Shown one piece after another: positions 44,291 through 51,553 of a DNA stretch of 64,000 bases. The notes under the pieces are model-generated. The model worked only from the letters and a program-made list of their open reading frames with translations, made no database searches and was not told the DNA's origin. Each line of letters begins with the position of its first letter. Position 1 is the stretch's first letter. This DNA is from Rudanella paleaurantiibacter (lineage in GTDB: Bacteria; Bacteroidota; Bacteroidia; Cytophagales; Spirosomataceae): the NCBI RefSeq assembly GCF_009184635.1, contig NZ_WELI01000002.1:558001-622000 (forward strand), written 5' to 3'. The position numbers and the translations under genes are program-made.

Positions 44291-45625
44291 ATGCACGTCT
44301 GGAAATTTGGCGGAACCTCGGTCGGTAAGCCCGAGCGGATGCACTCAATTCGGAATCTGGTCACTGGCGACCCCAACCGTAAAATCATTGTGCTGTCGGC
44401 CCTGTCGGGTACGACCAATGCCCTGTTGTCTATCGCTGAATCGCTCAAGAGCAATCAGGAAGAAGAAGCCATTGAAAAGGCCGAACACCTGAAAGCCCAT
44501 TACGACTCGTTTGTGCGGGAACTGTACAAAACGAGCGAGGGCCTGGCCAAAGGGCAGCAGATTATTGAGAACGAATTTTCCATGATTCGGTCGCTCATCC
44601 GAATCCGGCCGTTTACGCTGAAGCAGGAAAAAGAACTTGTTGCCGAAGGTGAACTGCTCAGTACCCAGATGTTTGCGGCTTATCTCGATGAGCAGGGCGA
44701 AAGCGCCGTACTCTTGCCCGCTCTGGAATTTATGCGCATCGATGCCGACGGCGAACCCGAACTGGACGTGATCGAGCAAAAGCTACGCGATATTCTGAAG
44801 TCACACCAGGACAAGCAACTAATTGTTACGCAGGGCTTTATATGCCGTAACCCACGCGGAGAAGTCGACAACCTGAAGCGGGGTGGCTCGGACTACACGG
44901 CCTCGCTCATTGGCGGTGCTGTACGGGCCGACGAGATTCAGATCTGGACCGATATTGACGGTATGCACAATAACGATCCCCGGATCGTGAAAAACACATT
45001 CCCGATTCGGGAGCTGACCTTCGACGAAGCCGCTGAGCTGGCTTACTTTGGGGCCAAAATTCTGCACCCGTCGACGATCACACCGGCCAAAATGCGCGGT
45101 GTACCCGTTCGACTGAAAAACACAATGGACCCTGAGGCTCCCGGTACCCTTATTGCCGACAAAACCTCCAGCGATTCGGGTGTGGTTTTCAAAGCGATTG
45201 CCGCCAAAGACAATATCACGGCCCTGTACATTCACTCGACCCGGATGCTCAACGCGTACGGCTTCCTGCGTCGGATTTTCGACATTTTCGAGAAGTACAA
45301 GACCCCGGTCGATATGATTACCACCTCGGAAGTGTCGGTGTCGGTCACGATTGATAACACGGAGAACCTGGCCGCCATTCAGGCTGAGTTGAGCCAATTC
45401 TGCGAGCTGGAAGAACCCGACTACGATCAGACCATTATCTGTATTGTGGGCAATTTCTCGGCCGATAACTCAGGTATTGCTCTCCAGGTGCTTAAAGCAA
45501 TGGAAGGCATCCCGATCCGCATGATTTCGTACGGCGGTACTGAGCACAATATTTCACTCTTGCTGCACGGCAAGCACAAGGCCGAAGCGCTGAATGCGCT
45601 GAACAACGGCCTGTTTAGCGTGTAG
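44291..45625 (+). CDS. lysC: Aspartate kinase
   Basis: First step of the aspartate pathway for Lys, Met, Thr. 444 residues. N-terminal kinase domain starts WKFGGTSVGKPERM and includes the catalytic SDYTASLIGGAVRADEIQIWTDIDGMHNNDPRIV region. C-terminal tandem ACT domains (ALYIHSTRMLNAYGFLRRIFDIFEKYKTPVDMITTSEVSVSVTID and CIVGNFSADNSGIALQVLKAMEGIPIRMISYGGTEHN) suggest feedback inhibition by an amino acid. It starts right at the end of hairpin P2. Confidence 0.95.
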   Translation: MHVWKFGGTSVGKPERMHSIRNLVTGDPNRKIIVLSALSGTTNALLSIAESLKSNQEEEAIEKAEHLKAHYDSFVRELYKTSEGLAKGQQIIENEFSMIRSLIRIRPFTLKQEKELVAEGELLSTQMFAAYLDEQGESAVLLPALEFMRIDADGEPELDVIEQKLRDILKSHQDKQLIVTQGFICRNPRGEVDNLKRGGSDYTASLIGGAVRADEIQIWTDIDGMHNNDPRIVKNTFPIRELTFDEAAELAYFGAKILHPSTITPAKMRGVPVRLKNTMDPEAPGTLIADKTSSDSGVVFKAIAAKDNITALYIHSTRMLNAYGFLRRIFDIFEKYKTPVDMITTSEVSVSVTIDNTENLAAIQAELSQFCELEEPDYDQTIICIVGNFSADNSGIALQVLKAMEGIPIRMISYGGTEHNISLLLHGKHKAEALNALNNGLFSV

Positions 45626-45651
45626 TTTTTCACTCATCGGAAGTCAGGAGA

Positions 45652-46959
45652 ATGTTACAAATACCATTTATCCGCGAAAATAAAGAGGCTACTCTGGCCG
45701 CATTGCGCAAAAAACACGTTGCCAATGCCGAAGCTACGGTAGAGCAGTTGCTGAACCTCGACAGCCAACGCCGGGATACCCAAAAAGAACTCGACGACAC
45801 CCTGGCCCGCTCCAACGCCATGGCGAAGGAGATTGGCGGCCTAATGAAGGCAGGCAAGAAAGAAGAGGCCGAAGCCGCTAAAGCCGAAACCGCCAACCTG
45901 AAAGTGCGGACCAAAGAGTTGGGCGATGCCCTCACTTCGCTCGAAGAACAGGTGTACACGTTGCTGGTCACCCTACCCAACCTGCCCCACAGCAGCGTGC
46001 CGGAAGGTCGCACCGCCGACGATAACGAAGTTGTGCTCGAACATGGCGACAAGCCCCAGCTGCCCGAAGGCGCCAAGCCCCACTGGGAACTAATTGGGCA
46101 GTTTGGCCCCAACGGTTCGGCCATTATTGACTTTGAACTGGGCAACAAAATCACGGGCGCGGGCTTTCCGGTGTACCGGGGAAAAGGTGCCCGGATACAG
46201 CGCGCCCTGATCAATTTCTTTCTCCAGCAGGCTTCTGAGGCCGGTTATCTGGAGATTCAGCCCCCAATCGTGATCAACGAAGCGTCGGGGTTTGGTACGG
46301 GTCAGCTCCCCGACAAAGAAGGGCAGATGTACTTCGCAACCGAAGACAAGCTGTACCTGATTCCGACGGCCGAGGTACCCATCACAAACCTGTACCGCGA
46401 CGTGATTGTGGCCGAAACCGACCTGCCGATCAAGAATGCGGGCTACACTCCCTGTTTCCGGCGCGAAGCGGGGTCGTGGGGGGCGCACGTGCGCGGCCTC
46501 AACCGGCTCCACCAGTTTGATAAGGTAGAGATTGTGCGGGTTGAGAAGCCCGAAAACTCCTACGCGGCTCTCGAAGAAATGAGTCAGTATGTGCAGGGCT
46601 TGTTGCAGGCGCTCGAACTGCCGTACCGGGTATTGCGGCTCTGCGGGGGCGACATGGGCTTTGCCTCGGCCCTGACCTACGATATGGAAGTATGGTCGGC
46701 GGGGCAGGGACGCTGGCTCGAGGTGAGTTCGGTTTCCAATTTTGAAACCTTCCAGGCCAACCGCCTGAAGCTTCGTTACAAAGAAGACCGGGCCGGTAAA
46801 ACCCAGTTATTGCATACCCTTAACGGCTCAGCACTGGCCCTGCCGCGTATTTTGGCGGCAATTCTGGAAAACAACCAGTTTATCACCGACGAGGGTAAGC
46901 TGGCCATCCGTATTCCGAACGTTCTGGTGCCTTACTGCGGCTTCGAGATTCTGGAATAA
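45652..46959 (+). CDS. serS: Serine-tRNA ligase
   Basis: Charges tRNA-Ser. 435 residues, ordinary length. N-terminal coiled-coil arm (residues ~30-110) rich in Glu/Lys/Ala, then class II motif 2 in FRREAGSWGAHVRGLNRLHQFDKVE and motif 3 in NGSALALPRILAAILENNQ; serine-pocket sequence EVSSVSNFETFQANRLKLRYK. The gene follows lysC by 26 bp on the same strand. A strong 19-bp hairpin follows 18 bases after its stop. Confidence 0.97.
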   Translation: MLQIPFIRENKEATLAALRKKHVANAEATVEQLLNLDSQRRDTQKELDDTLARSNAMAKEIGGLMKAGKKEEAEAAKAETANLKVRTKELGDALTSLEEQVYTLLVTLPNLPHSSVPEGRTADDNEVVLEHGDKPQLPEGAKPHWELIGQFGPNGSAIIDFELGNKITGAGFPVYRGKGARIQRALINFFLQQASEAGYLEIQPPIVINEASGFGTGQLPDKEGQMYFATEDKLYLIPTAEVPITNLYRDVIVAETDLPIKNAGYTPCFRREAGSWGAHVRGLNRLHQFDKVEIVRVEKPENSYAALEEMSQYVQGLLQALELPYRVLRLCGGDMGFASALTYDMEVWSAGQGRWLEVSSVSNFETFQANRLKLRYKEDRAGKTQLLHTLNGSALALPRILAAILENNQFITDEGKLAIRIPNVLVPYCGFEILE

Positions 46960-46977
46960 CGCTTATTTCTACACACA

Positions 46978-47022
46978 AAGAGGTCGGGTAAATAGCCTAA
47001 AACGCTATTTACCCGACCTCTT
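46978..47022 (+). terminator. Hairpin terminator after serS
   Basis: Perfect 19-bp stem AAGAGGTCGGGTAAATAGC / GCTATTTACCCGACCTCTT with a 7-base loop. The downstream T-content is modest (GCTTTATT), so it may be a terminator or mRNA end stabiliser. It also faces the end of the minus-strand 85-residue gene. Confidence 0.75.
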
Positions 47023-47064
47023 GCTTTATTGATACTGGGGTTCTTCGCCAAAGAGATTACTCCA

Positions 47065-47322
47065 TTAACAGTCGCAGGAGTAGCTTTCGTAGCCCGGAAA
47101 TTTGGGAGAAATTACCCCCGCAATCCGCACAATTCGGTCAATAGGCACCGTATCGCCCGTGCCCAGTTCAATTGTATCAGAATTTACTTTTTTGACCAGC
47201 GCGTCGGTTTTTATAAACTCGCTCAGGTCGGTCATGTACTCGATCCGAACGAATTTGCCGGGTACAATGCCCGCCCGAAACGCTTCAAACTGGCTGTCGG
47301 TGGAGGGTTGCCTGGTGTTCAT
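47065..47322 (-). CDS. Small hypothetical protein, SH3/Sm-like barrel, ends in CDC
   Basis: 85 residues (start MNTRQPSTDSQFEAFRAG). The core GKFVRIEYMTDLSEF, ALVKKVNSDTIELGTGDTVPIDRIVRIAGV looks like a five-strand beta barrel of the SH3/Sm type, reminiscent of Rof (Rho-binding) proteins though not diagnostic. It ends SYSCDC. It overlaps the 3' end of the glycosyltransferase gene by 38 bp and shares the same strand, so it is the third gene of that unit. Function not known. Confidence 0.55.
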   Translation of the reverse strand: MNTRQPSTDSQFEAFRAGIVPGKFVRIEYMTDLSEFIKTDALVKKVNSDTIELGTGDTVPIDRIVRIAGVISPKFPGYESYSCDC

Positions 47323-48469
47323 AGTCGCTTTCTGCCTTTTTTCTACCTAACAAAAAAACAGGCCATTGTATTCGTTTTGTTTCTGAATGGCCCGCCTGAG
47401 CCAGCGCATCCAGAAACAACGGGCCACATTGACCATGCCATTGACGGAAGGTCTGGTTCCGGCCAAAATCGTGATGGGGCAGGTAGTCAATCAGCGCCGA
47501 GAAATCGAGAGACGTAGCCGCTACCCCAACACCGGCCCGCTGCCCATCGAGCGCGTTGCAATGCTGTTCGTAGTGGTTCGGCTGAGGCATCATCAGCACG
47601 GGCTTGTTCAGATAAAACGCTTCGCAAACCGACTCAAACCCCGCCGTTGTAACCACCGCCCGGCACTGCCGCATGGCCTCGATAAAACGGGGGCCATCAA
47701 TCCGGTAGCAGGTCAGTGTCTCGTCGATGATCTGGTCAGGCTCGGTAGTGGCCGGGTTAAAAAACCGCAGTGGTACCTCGGGGTGTTGCCGGTGTGCTTC
47801 GTACAGCCGGGTAGCCAGCCCCGGTTGGGTGAGGTAAGCCAGCCAATAGTTATTCAGGCCCGGTTCCTGATGAGTTACCTCCCGGCGCAGCAAAGGCGGC
47901 ACTACACGCAACCGCCGGGCCGGCACGTGCGGCAACGCATCGAACGAAAGCGCCAGCCGGGTCACCGCTCCAATCGATGTGAGCCAAGAATTGAACAGGA
48001 AGGCTAACCGGGCGGGCCATTTACCCACCGGAAACACAAACTGCGGATGAAACGCCAGATACTGATGCGCCACACAAACCATAGGCACCTCGGGCCAGTA
48101 GCGGGCATACGTGAGCCCACCCAGGGGCTCGTAAAAATTAACGACCAGATCGGGTTTATAACGCTCAATGGCGTCGCGAATCTGCCGGGTACTTTGCCGC
48201 AACAACCGCAGTTGCCCCACAGTGGCAAGCATCGTTTTGAGCATGAGCAGTTCGTTAGTCCGGGGGCTATATACCAGCGCCGGGCTGGCTACAGATTCAA
48301 TGGATGTCCCGAATGATTCAGCAAAAAAAGGCGGAACCGGCCGCCCCTCGGCCACGCCCACCAGGGCCGCCACTACCGTGTGCCCGGCCTCCTGCACAAT
48401 CTGCGCCAGAGCAATTGCCTGTGTCAGGTGCCCACGCCCCTCGCCCTGAACCAAAAATAGCAGACGCAT
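47285..48469 (-). CDS. MurG-like (GT28/GT1 fold) glycosyltransferase
   Basis: 394 residues. N-terminal Rossmann start MRLLFLVQGEGRGHLTQAIALAQIVQEAGH has the GEGRGHL turn of MurG/monogalactosyldiacylglycerol synthase-type enzymes. The second domain includes the donor site YRIDGPRFIEAMRQCRAVVTTAGFESVCEAFYLNKPVLMMPQPNHYEQHCNA. The conserved GHxxP pattern is absent, but the EAFYLNKPVLM segment fits lipid-directed UGT/GT28 enzymes. Its ATG lies 3 bases after the phosphoesterase stop, so the two are co-translated. A membrane-lipid acceptor is inferred from this pairing; the actual donor and acceptor are unknown. Confidence 0.85.
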   Translation of the reverse strand: MRLLFLVQGEGRGHLTQAIALAQIVQEAGHTVVAALVGVAEGRPVPPFFAESFGTSIESVASPALVYSPRTNELLMLKTMLATVGQLRLLRQSTRQIRDAIERYKPDLVVNFYEPLGGLTYARYWPEVPMVCVAHQYLAFHPQFVFPVGKWPARLAFLFNSWLTSIGAVTRLALSFDALPHVPARRLRVVPPLLRREVTHQEPGLNNYWLAYLTQPGLATRLYEAHRQHPEVPLRFFNPATTEPDQIIDETLTCYRIDGPRFIEAMRQCRAVVTTAGFESVCEAFYLNKPVLMMPQPNHYEQHCNALDGQRAGVGVAATSLDFSALIDYLPHHDFGRNQTFRQWHGQCGPLFLDALAQAGHSETKRIQWPVFLLGRKKAESDYEHQATLHRQPV

Positions 48470-48472
48470 ACC

Positions 48473-49327
48473 TTAGCGGGTTGGTTGGGTTATCGAATCA
48501 GGTGTCTGCCCAGTGGTTGCCGGGACCGGAGCAGGTGTGGCTCTTTTGGCGAAAACCGGCTCATCCTCATCATCACCTTCGAGGTCGGCAGTGTAATACA
48601 GTAGACTCCAGTGGCCATCGTAATCCTCAACCAGCGCACTCATCGACTCCACCCAATCGCCGGAGTTCATATACAGGATACCATCGTAATCACGAATGGC
48701 CGGATGGTGGATATGCCCGCAGATGATGCCATCACAATTACGGGCTCGGGCCAGCTCGGTTAGTTTGACTTCAAAATCAGAAATGTAGTTCACGGCCTGT
48801 TTGATGTGCCGCTTCACCTGTTGCGAGAGCGAATAGTAAGGCAACCCACGCCAGGCCCGATACTGGTTATACAGCTTATTACACCATAACAGAAAGGTGT
48901 AGCCGAGGTCGCCGAGGTAAGCCAGCCACTTCATCTGCGACGTAATCGAATCGAACACATCACCGTGGGTCACGTATAGTTTCCGGGTACCCGACTCCAG
49001 CACGTAATCGCGCCGGATCGAGAAGTTTTTGCCTACTTTCAGCGGCATAATCTGATCCAGAAAATCGTCGTGGTTGCCCCGCAGATAAACTACCTTTGTG
49101 TCGTGCCGGATAATGAGTTTCATCACCGTCCGGAAAAAAGCGGTGTGTTTCTTTTTCCAGGCCCCGTACTGCCTGAGTTGCCAGCCGTCGATAATATCGC
49201 CGTTGAGAATTAATTTCTGGCAGGAGTAGTTTTTCAAGAACTCGGTCGCTTCGCGGGCTTTGGAGCCAGCCGTACCCAAATGAATGTCGGACAAGACAAT
49301 TGTACGGAAGTGCCGCTTCGTTTTCAT
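48473..49327 (-). CDS. LpxH/PlcP-like calcineurin phosphoesterase
   Basis: 284 residues, UDP-2,3-diacylglucosamine diphosphatase-like superfamily (COG2908). Metal ligands: SDIHLG (Asp/His), NGDIIDGW (Asp), RGNHDD (Asn-His), THGD (His) and ICGHIHHPAI (His-x-His). The aromatic-rich middle (LGYTFLLWCNKLYNQYRAWRGLPYYSLSQQVKRHIKQAVNYISDFE) and the end NSGDWVESMSALVEDYDG match the PlcP phospholipase C type described in phosphate-starved marine and soil bacteria better than classical LpxH, which lacks these. It is first in a unit with the glycosyltransferase, and an 11-bp repeat array precedes it. Confidence 0.85.
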   Translation of the reverse strand: MKTKRHFRTIVLSDIHLGTAGSKAREATEFLKNYSCQKLILNGDIIDGWQLRQYGAWKKKHTAFFRTVMKLIIRHDTKVVYLRGNHDDFLDQIMPLKVGKNFSIRRDYVLESGTRKLYVTHGDVFDSITSQMKWLAYLGDLGYTFLLWCNKLYNQYRAWRGLPYYSLSQQVKRHIKQAVNYISDFEVKLTELARARNCDGIICGHIHHPAIRDYDGILYMNSGDWVESMSALVEDYDGHWSLLYYTADLEGDDEDEPVFAKRATPAPVPATTGQTPDSITQPTR

Positions 49328-49330
49328 GCA

Positions 49331-49392
49331 CGAAACTATCGTTCACCCATGACGTAATGTTTACGAAGCCATTACGAAACCATTACTATTCA
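49331..49392 (-). promoter_or_regulatory. Pho-box-like array of 11-bp repeats and -7 box for the phosphoesterase unit
   Basis: Four tandem 11-bp units on the plus strand (read ATGACGTAATG, TTTACGAAGCC, ATTACGAAACC, ATTACTATTCA) from 49349 to 49392. The first six bases of each follow [AT]TKACG/T at exact 11-bp spacing. On the minus strand a TAGTTTCG sequence (49338-49331), one mismatch from TAnnTTTG, lies 10 bases downstream of the array and about 10 bases before the ATG. No -33 TTTG box is present, as expected when an activator site takes its place. Confidence 0.55.
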
Positions 49393-49488
49393 AGACCCTC
49401 ATTTACAATTTATTAATCCACATACCCGCTTGCTCTCCGGCCCGGAGGGCCGCAAACCAGAGCGGGTCGTTTTGGCGTTATTACCTCT

Positions 49489-50121
49489 ATGGAAAACCCA
49501 GTTCTTATTTTCGGGGCCGGTAGCCTCGGCCAAAGTGCCCTCGATATTTTTCAGCGCAACGGCGTTGTTGTGTACGGCCTTTTAGACGATAACAAAGACC
49601 TGCACGGGAAAGAATTCGGCGAAATATCGGTGTTGGGCGAAACCGACGATGACGGCTTTCTGAAACTCATTGGTCAGAAATGCGAGGCCTGTGTGGCTAT
49701 TGCCGATGCCCGCGTGCGGAAACGGCTCGTCAAGATGCTCAACGAACGCCGGAAAGTACAGCCCGTTAATGCCGTTCATGATACCGCCATCATTGCTCAA
49801 TCGGCGGGCATTGGGCACGGCAACCTCATTGGGGCCAGGGTCGTGGTTAACCCGGCCGCTGAAGTGGGGCAACATTGCGTGATTCAGTCGGGAGCGATTA
49901 TCGATACGGGAGCCAAAGTTGGCGACTTTGTCCATATCGGTCCGGGGGCCATCATCAACAGCAACGTCACGATTGAGGCCGAAGCGTTCATCGGTACGGG
50001 CGTGACCATAGTGGCCGGTATCACCGTTGGGAAAGGGGCCCGCATTGGGGCCGGATCAGTGGTGGTAGAAAACGTAGCGGCTGGCGTTACGGTGTTTGGC
50101 AACCCCGCCAAAGCTCTGTAG
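49489..50121 (+). CDS. NeuD/PglD-like sugar O/N-acetyltransferase
   Basis: 210 residues. N-terminal Rossmann-like nucleotide-sugar domain (VLIFGAGSLGQSALDIFQRNGVVVYGLLDDNKDL) and C-terminal left-handed beta-helix with hexapeptide repeats (GHGNLIGARVVVNPAAEVGQHCVIQSGAIIDTGAKVGDFVHIGPGAIINSNVTIEAEAFIGTGVTIVAG). This layout is that of NeuD/PglD/PerB acetyltransferases in surface glycan synthesis. Near the GDP-fucose synthase gene, consistent with a surface sugar role, though about 300 bp of repeats lie between. Confidence 0.9.
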   Translation: MENPVLIFGAGSLGQSALDIFQRNGVVVYGLLDDNKDLHGKEFGEISVLGETDDDGFLKLIGQKCEACVAIADARVRKRLVKMLNERRKVQPVNAVHDTAIIAQSAGIGHGNLIGARVVVNPAAEVGQHCVIQSGAIIDTGAKVGDFVHIGPGAIINSNVTIEAEAFIGTGVTIVAGITVGKGARIGAGSVVVENVAAGVTVFGNPAKAL

Positions 50122-50141
50122 CATCTCCTTTTACGTAATTA

Positions 50142-50250
50142 AGCAAAGTCTAAACTAGTTCTACCTGGCTACTTAAGTAGTTGAGCATAAATAGCTTAGA
50201 CTTTGCTTTGCTTTGCCCCGATGGGGCAACTTATTTTGCCCCATCGGGGC
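50142..50250. repeat. Pair of hairpins after the acetyltransferase gene
   Basis: First, AGCAAAGTCTAA (50142-50153) pairs with TTAGACTTTGCT (50196-50207) around a 42-base loop. Second, GCCCCGATGGGGCAA (50215-50229) pairs perfectly with TTGCCCCATCGGGGC (50236-50250); GATGGGGC-type hairpins recur in Bacteroidota. The remaining gap, 50251-50315, has nothing notable. Confidence 0.7.
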
Positions 50251-50315
50251 TACCTGTTAGTAGCTCAGTGCATGCGTAACGGACCCGGCTTGACCCCGTA
50301 GGGGTTTTCCGACCA

Positions 50316-50404
50316 CAGACGCTTTTGCCATTCCGACGAAGGAGGAATCTTTCTAACCCGTTGATTGTAAGATTCCTCCTTCGTCGGAATGACAAAAGCG
50401 TCTG
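50316..50404. repeat. CATTCCGACG-type hairpin (copy B)
   Basis: CAGACGCTTTTGCCATTCCG... (50316-50351) pairs with 50369-50404 over 36 bp with a single mismatch. Shares the CATTCCGACG and GGAGGAATCT words with the hairpin at 43641, so the two belong to one repeat family. Confidence 0.85.
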
Positions 50405-50431
50405 TTTCAAATACTTCCCATTACTGCGTCG

Positions 50432-51373
50432 CTACTCAACGTATAATTCTTCGTTGGCCAGAAAATCCTGGTACGTCACTTCGAGGCCCTGACGCAAGTC
50501 GGTGGTGTGTTTCCAGCCGAGAGCGTGCAGCCGCGATACGTCCATTAATTTACGGGGTGTACCGTCGGGTTTGTCGGTATTCCAGCGGAGTTCCCCTTCG
50601 TACCCCACTACCTCCTGCACCAGTTCGGCCAGTTCGCGGATGGTGACGTCTTCGCCCGTACCGATGTTCACAAACAGCTCCTCGTTGTAGTTGTTCATCA
50701 GAAACACACAGGCATCGGCCAGGTCGTCGGCGTGCAGGAACTCCCGACGGGGCGATCCGGTTCCCCATACCTCAACGGTAGGTAGGTTGTTGATCTTGGC
50801 ATCATGAAACTTACGGATCAGAGCTGGCAATACGTGCGAGCCCTGAAGGTCGTAGTTATCGTTAGGACCGTACAGGTTGGTGGGCATAGCCGAAATGAAA
50901 TTGGCCCCGTACTGACTCCGATACGCTTCGCACAGTTTGATACCCGCAATTTTGGCAATGGCATACGGCTCATTGGTGGGTTCCAGCAAACCCGTCAGCA
51001 ACGACTCCTCGCGCAGGGGTTGCGGAGCCATTTTAGGGTAAATGCACGACGAACCCAAAAACAGCAGCTTGGTTACCTTATTCTGATACGCGCTGTGAAT
51101 GATGTTCGACTCGATCATCAAGTTGTCGTACAGGAATTCGGCACGGTATGTGTTGTTTGCCAGAATACCGCCCACCTTGGCCGCAGCCAGAAACACGTAC
51201 GCCGGTTTTTCGGTCGCAAAAAAGTGGGCTACGGCCGCCTGATTACGCAGATCAAGCTCCGATGAGGTGCGGGTAATGATATTTTCGTAGCCCTTGGCCT
51301 GAAGATTCCGAACAATGGCCGACCCCACCATCCCCCGGTGACCGGCTACGTAAATCGTTGCTTGCTGCTCCAT
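50432..51373 (-). CDS. fcl: GDP-L-fucose synthase
   Basis: 313-residue NADPH-dependent epimerase/reductase that converts GDP-4-keto-6-deoxy-mannose to GDP-L-fucose. NAD(P)-binding start [25 protein letters not shown]; catalytic [39 protein letters not shown] has the YxxxK dyad; SSCIYP supplies the Ser. Fits the extended SDR fold. GDP-mannose 4,6-dehydratase (gmd) is not in the window. Flanked by hairpin P7 upstream. Confidence 0.94.
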   Translation of the reverse strand: MEQQATIYVAGHRGMVGSAIVRNLQAKGYENIITRTSSELDLRNQAAVAHFFATEKPAYVFLAAAKVGGILANNTYRAEFLYDNLMIESNIIHSAYQNKVTKLLFLGSSCIYPKMAPQPLREESLLTGLLEPTNEPYAIAKIAGIKLCEAYRSQYGANFISAMPTNLYGPNDNYDLQGSHVLPALIRKFHDAKINNLPTVEVWGTGSPRREFLHADDLADACVFLMNNYNEELFVNIGTGEDVTIRELAELVQEVVGYEGELRWNTDKPDGTPRKLMDVSRLHALGWKHTTDLRQGLEVTYQDFLANEELYVE

Positions 51374-51468
51374 GTTTTGGAGTGATGAGTGATAAGCGAT
51401 GAACGATGAGCACCTTCCATGAGTATCAGCTACTCATCGTTCATCGCTTATCACTCATCACTGTTTTG
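51374..51468. repeat. Word-repeat hairpin P7 (GAGTGATAAGC type) with 6-bp flanking direct repeats
   Basis: Perfect 30-bp stem: left arm 51381-51410 (AGTGATGAGTGATAAGCGAT...) and right arm 51433-51462, 22-base loop. GTTTTG flanks it on both sides (51374-51379 and 51463-51468). It sits between the divergent fcl and MORN-like genes, next to the predicted -7 box of the latter. Confidence 0.9.
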
Positions 51469-51476
51469 TATCTTTG
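51469..51476 (+). promoter_or_regulatory. Predicted -7 box of MORN/YwqK-like gene
   Basis: TATCTTTG fits TAnnTTTG, about 80 bases before the ATG at 51554. No -33 box; the upstream position is occupied by hairpin P7. Confidence 0.4.
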
Positions 51477-51553
51477 AAATAAAACGTGTTTGAATCACGT
51501 TGCAAAGTTAAGAAAGTTCTGGCCTTTACCTGCTCTATCAGGTAGCTTGTCAT

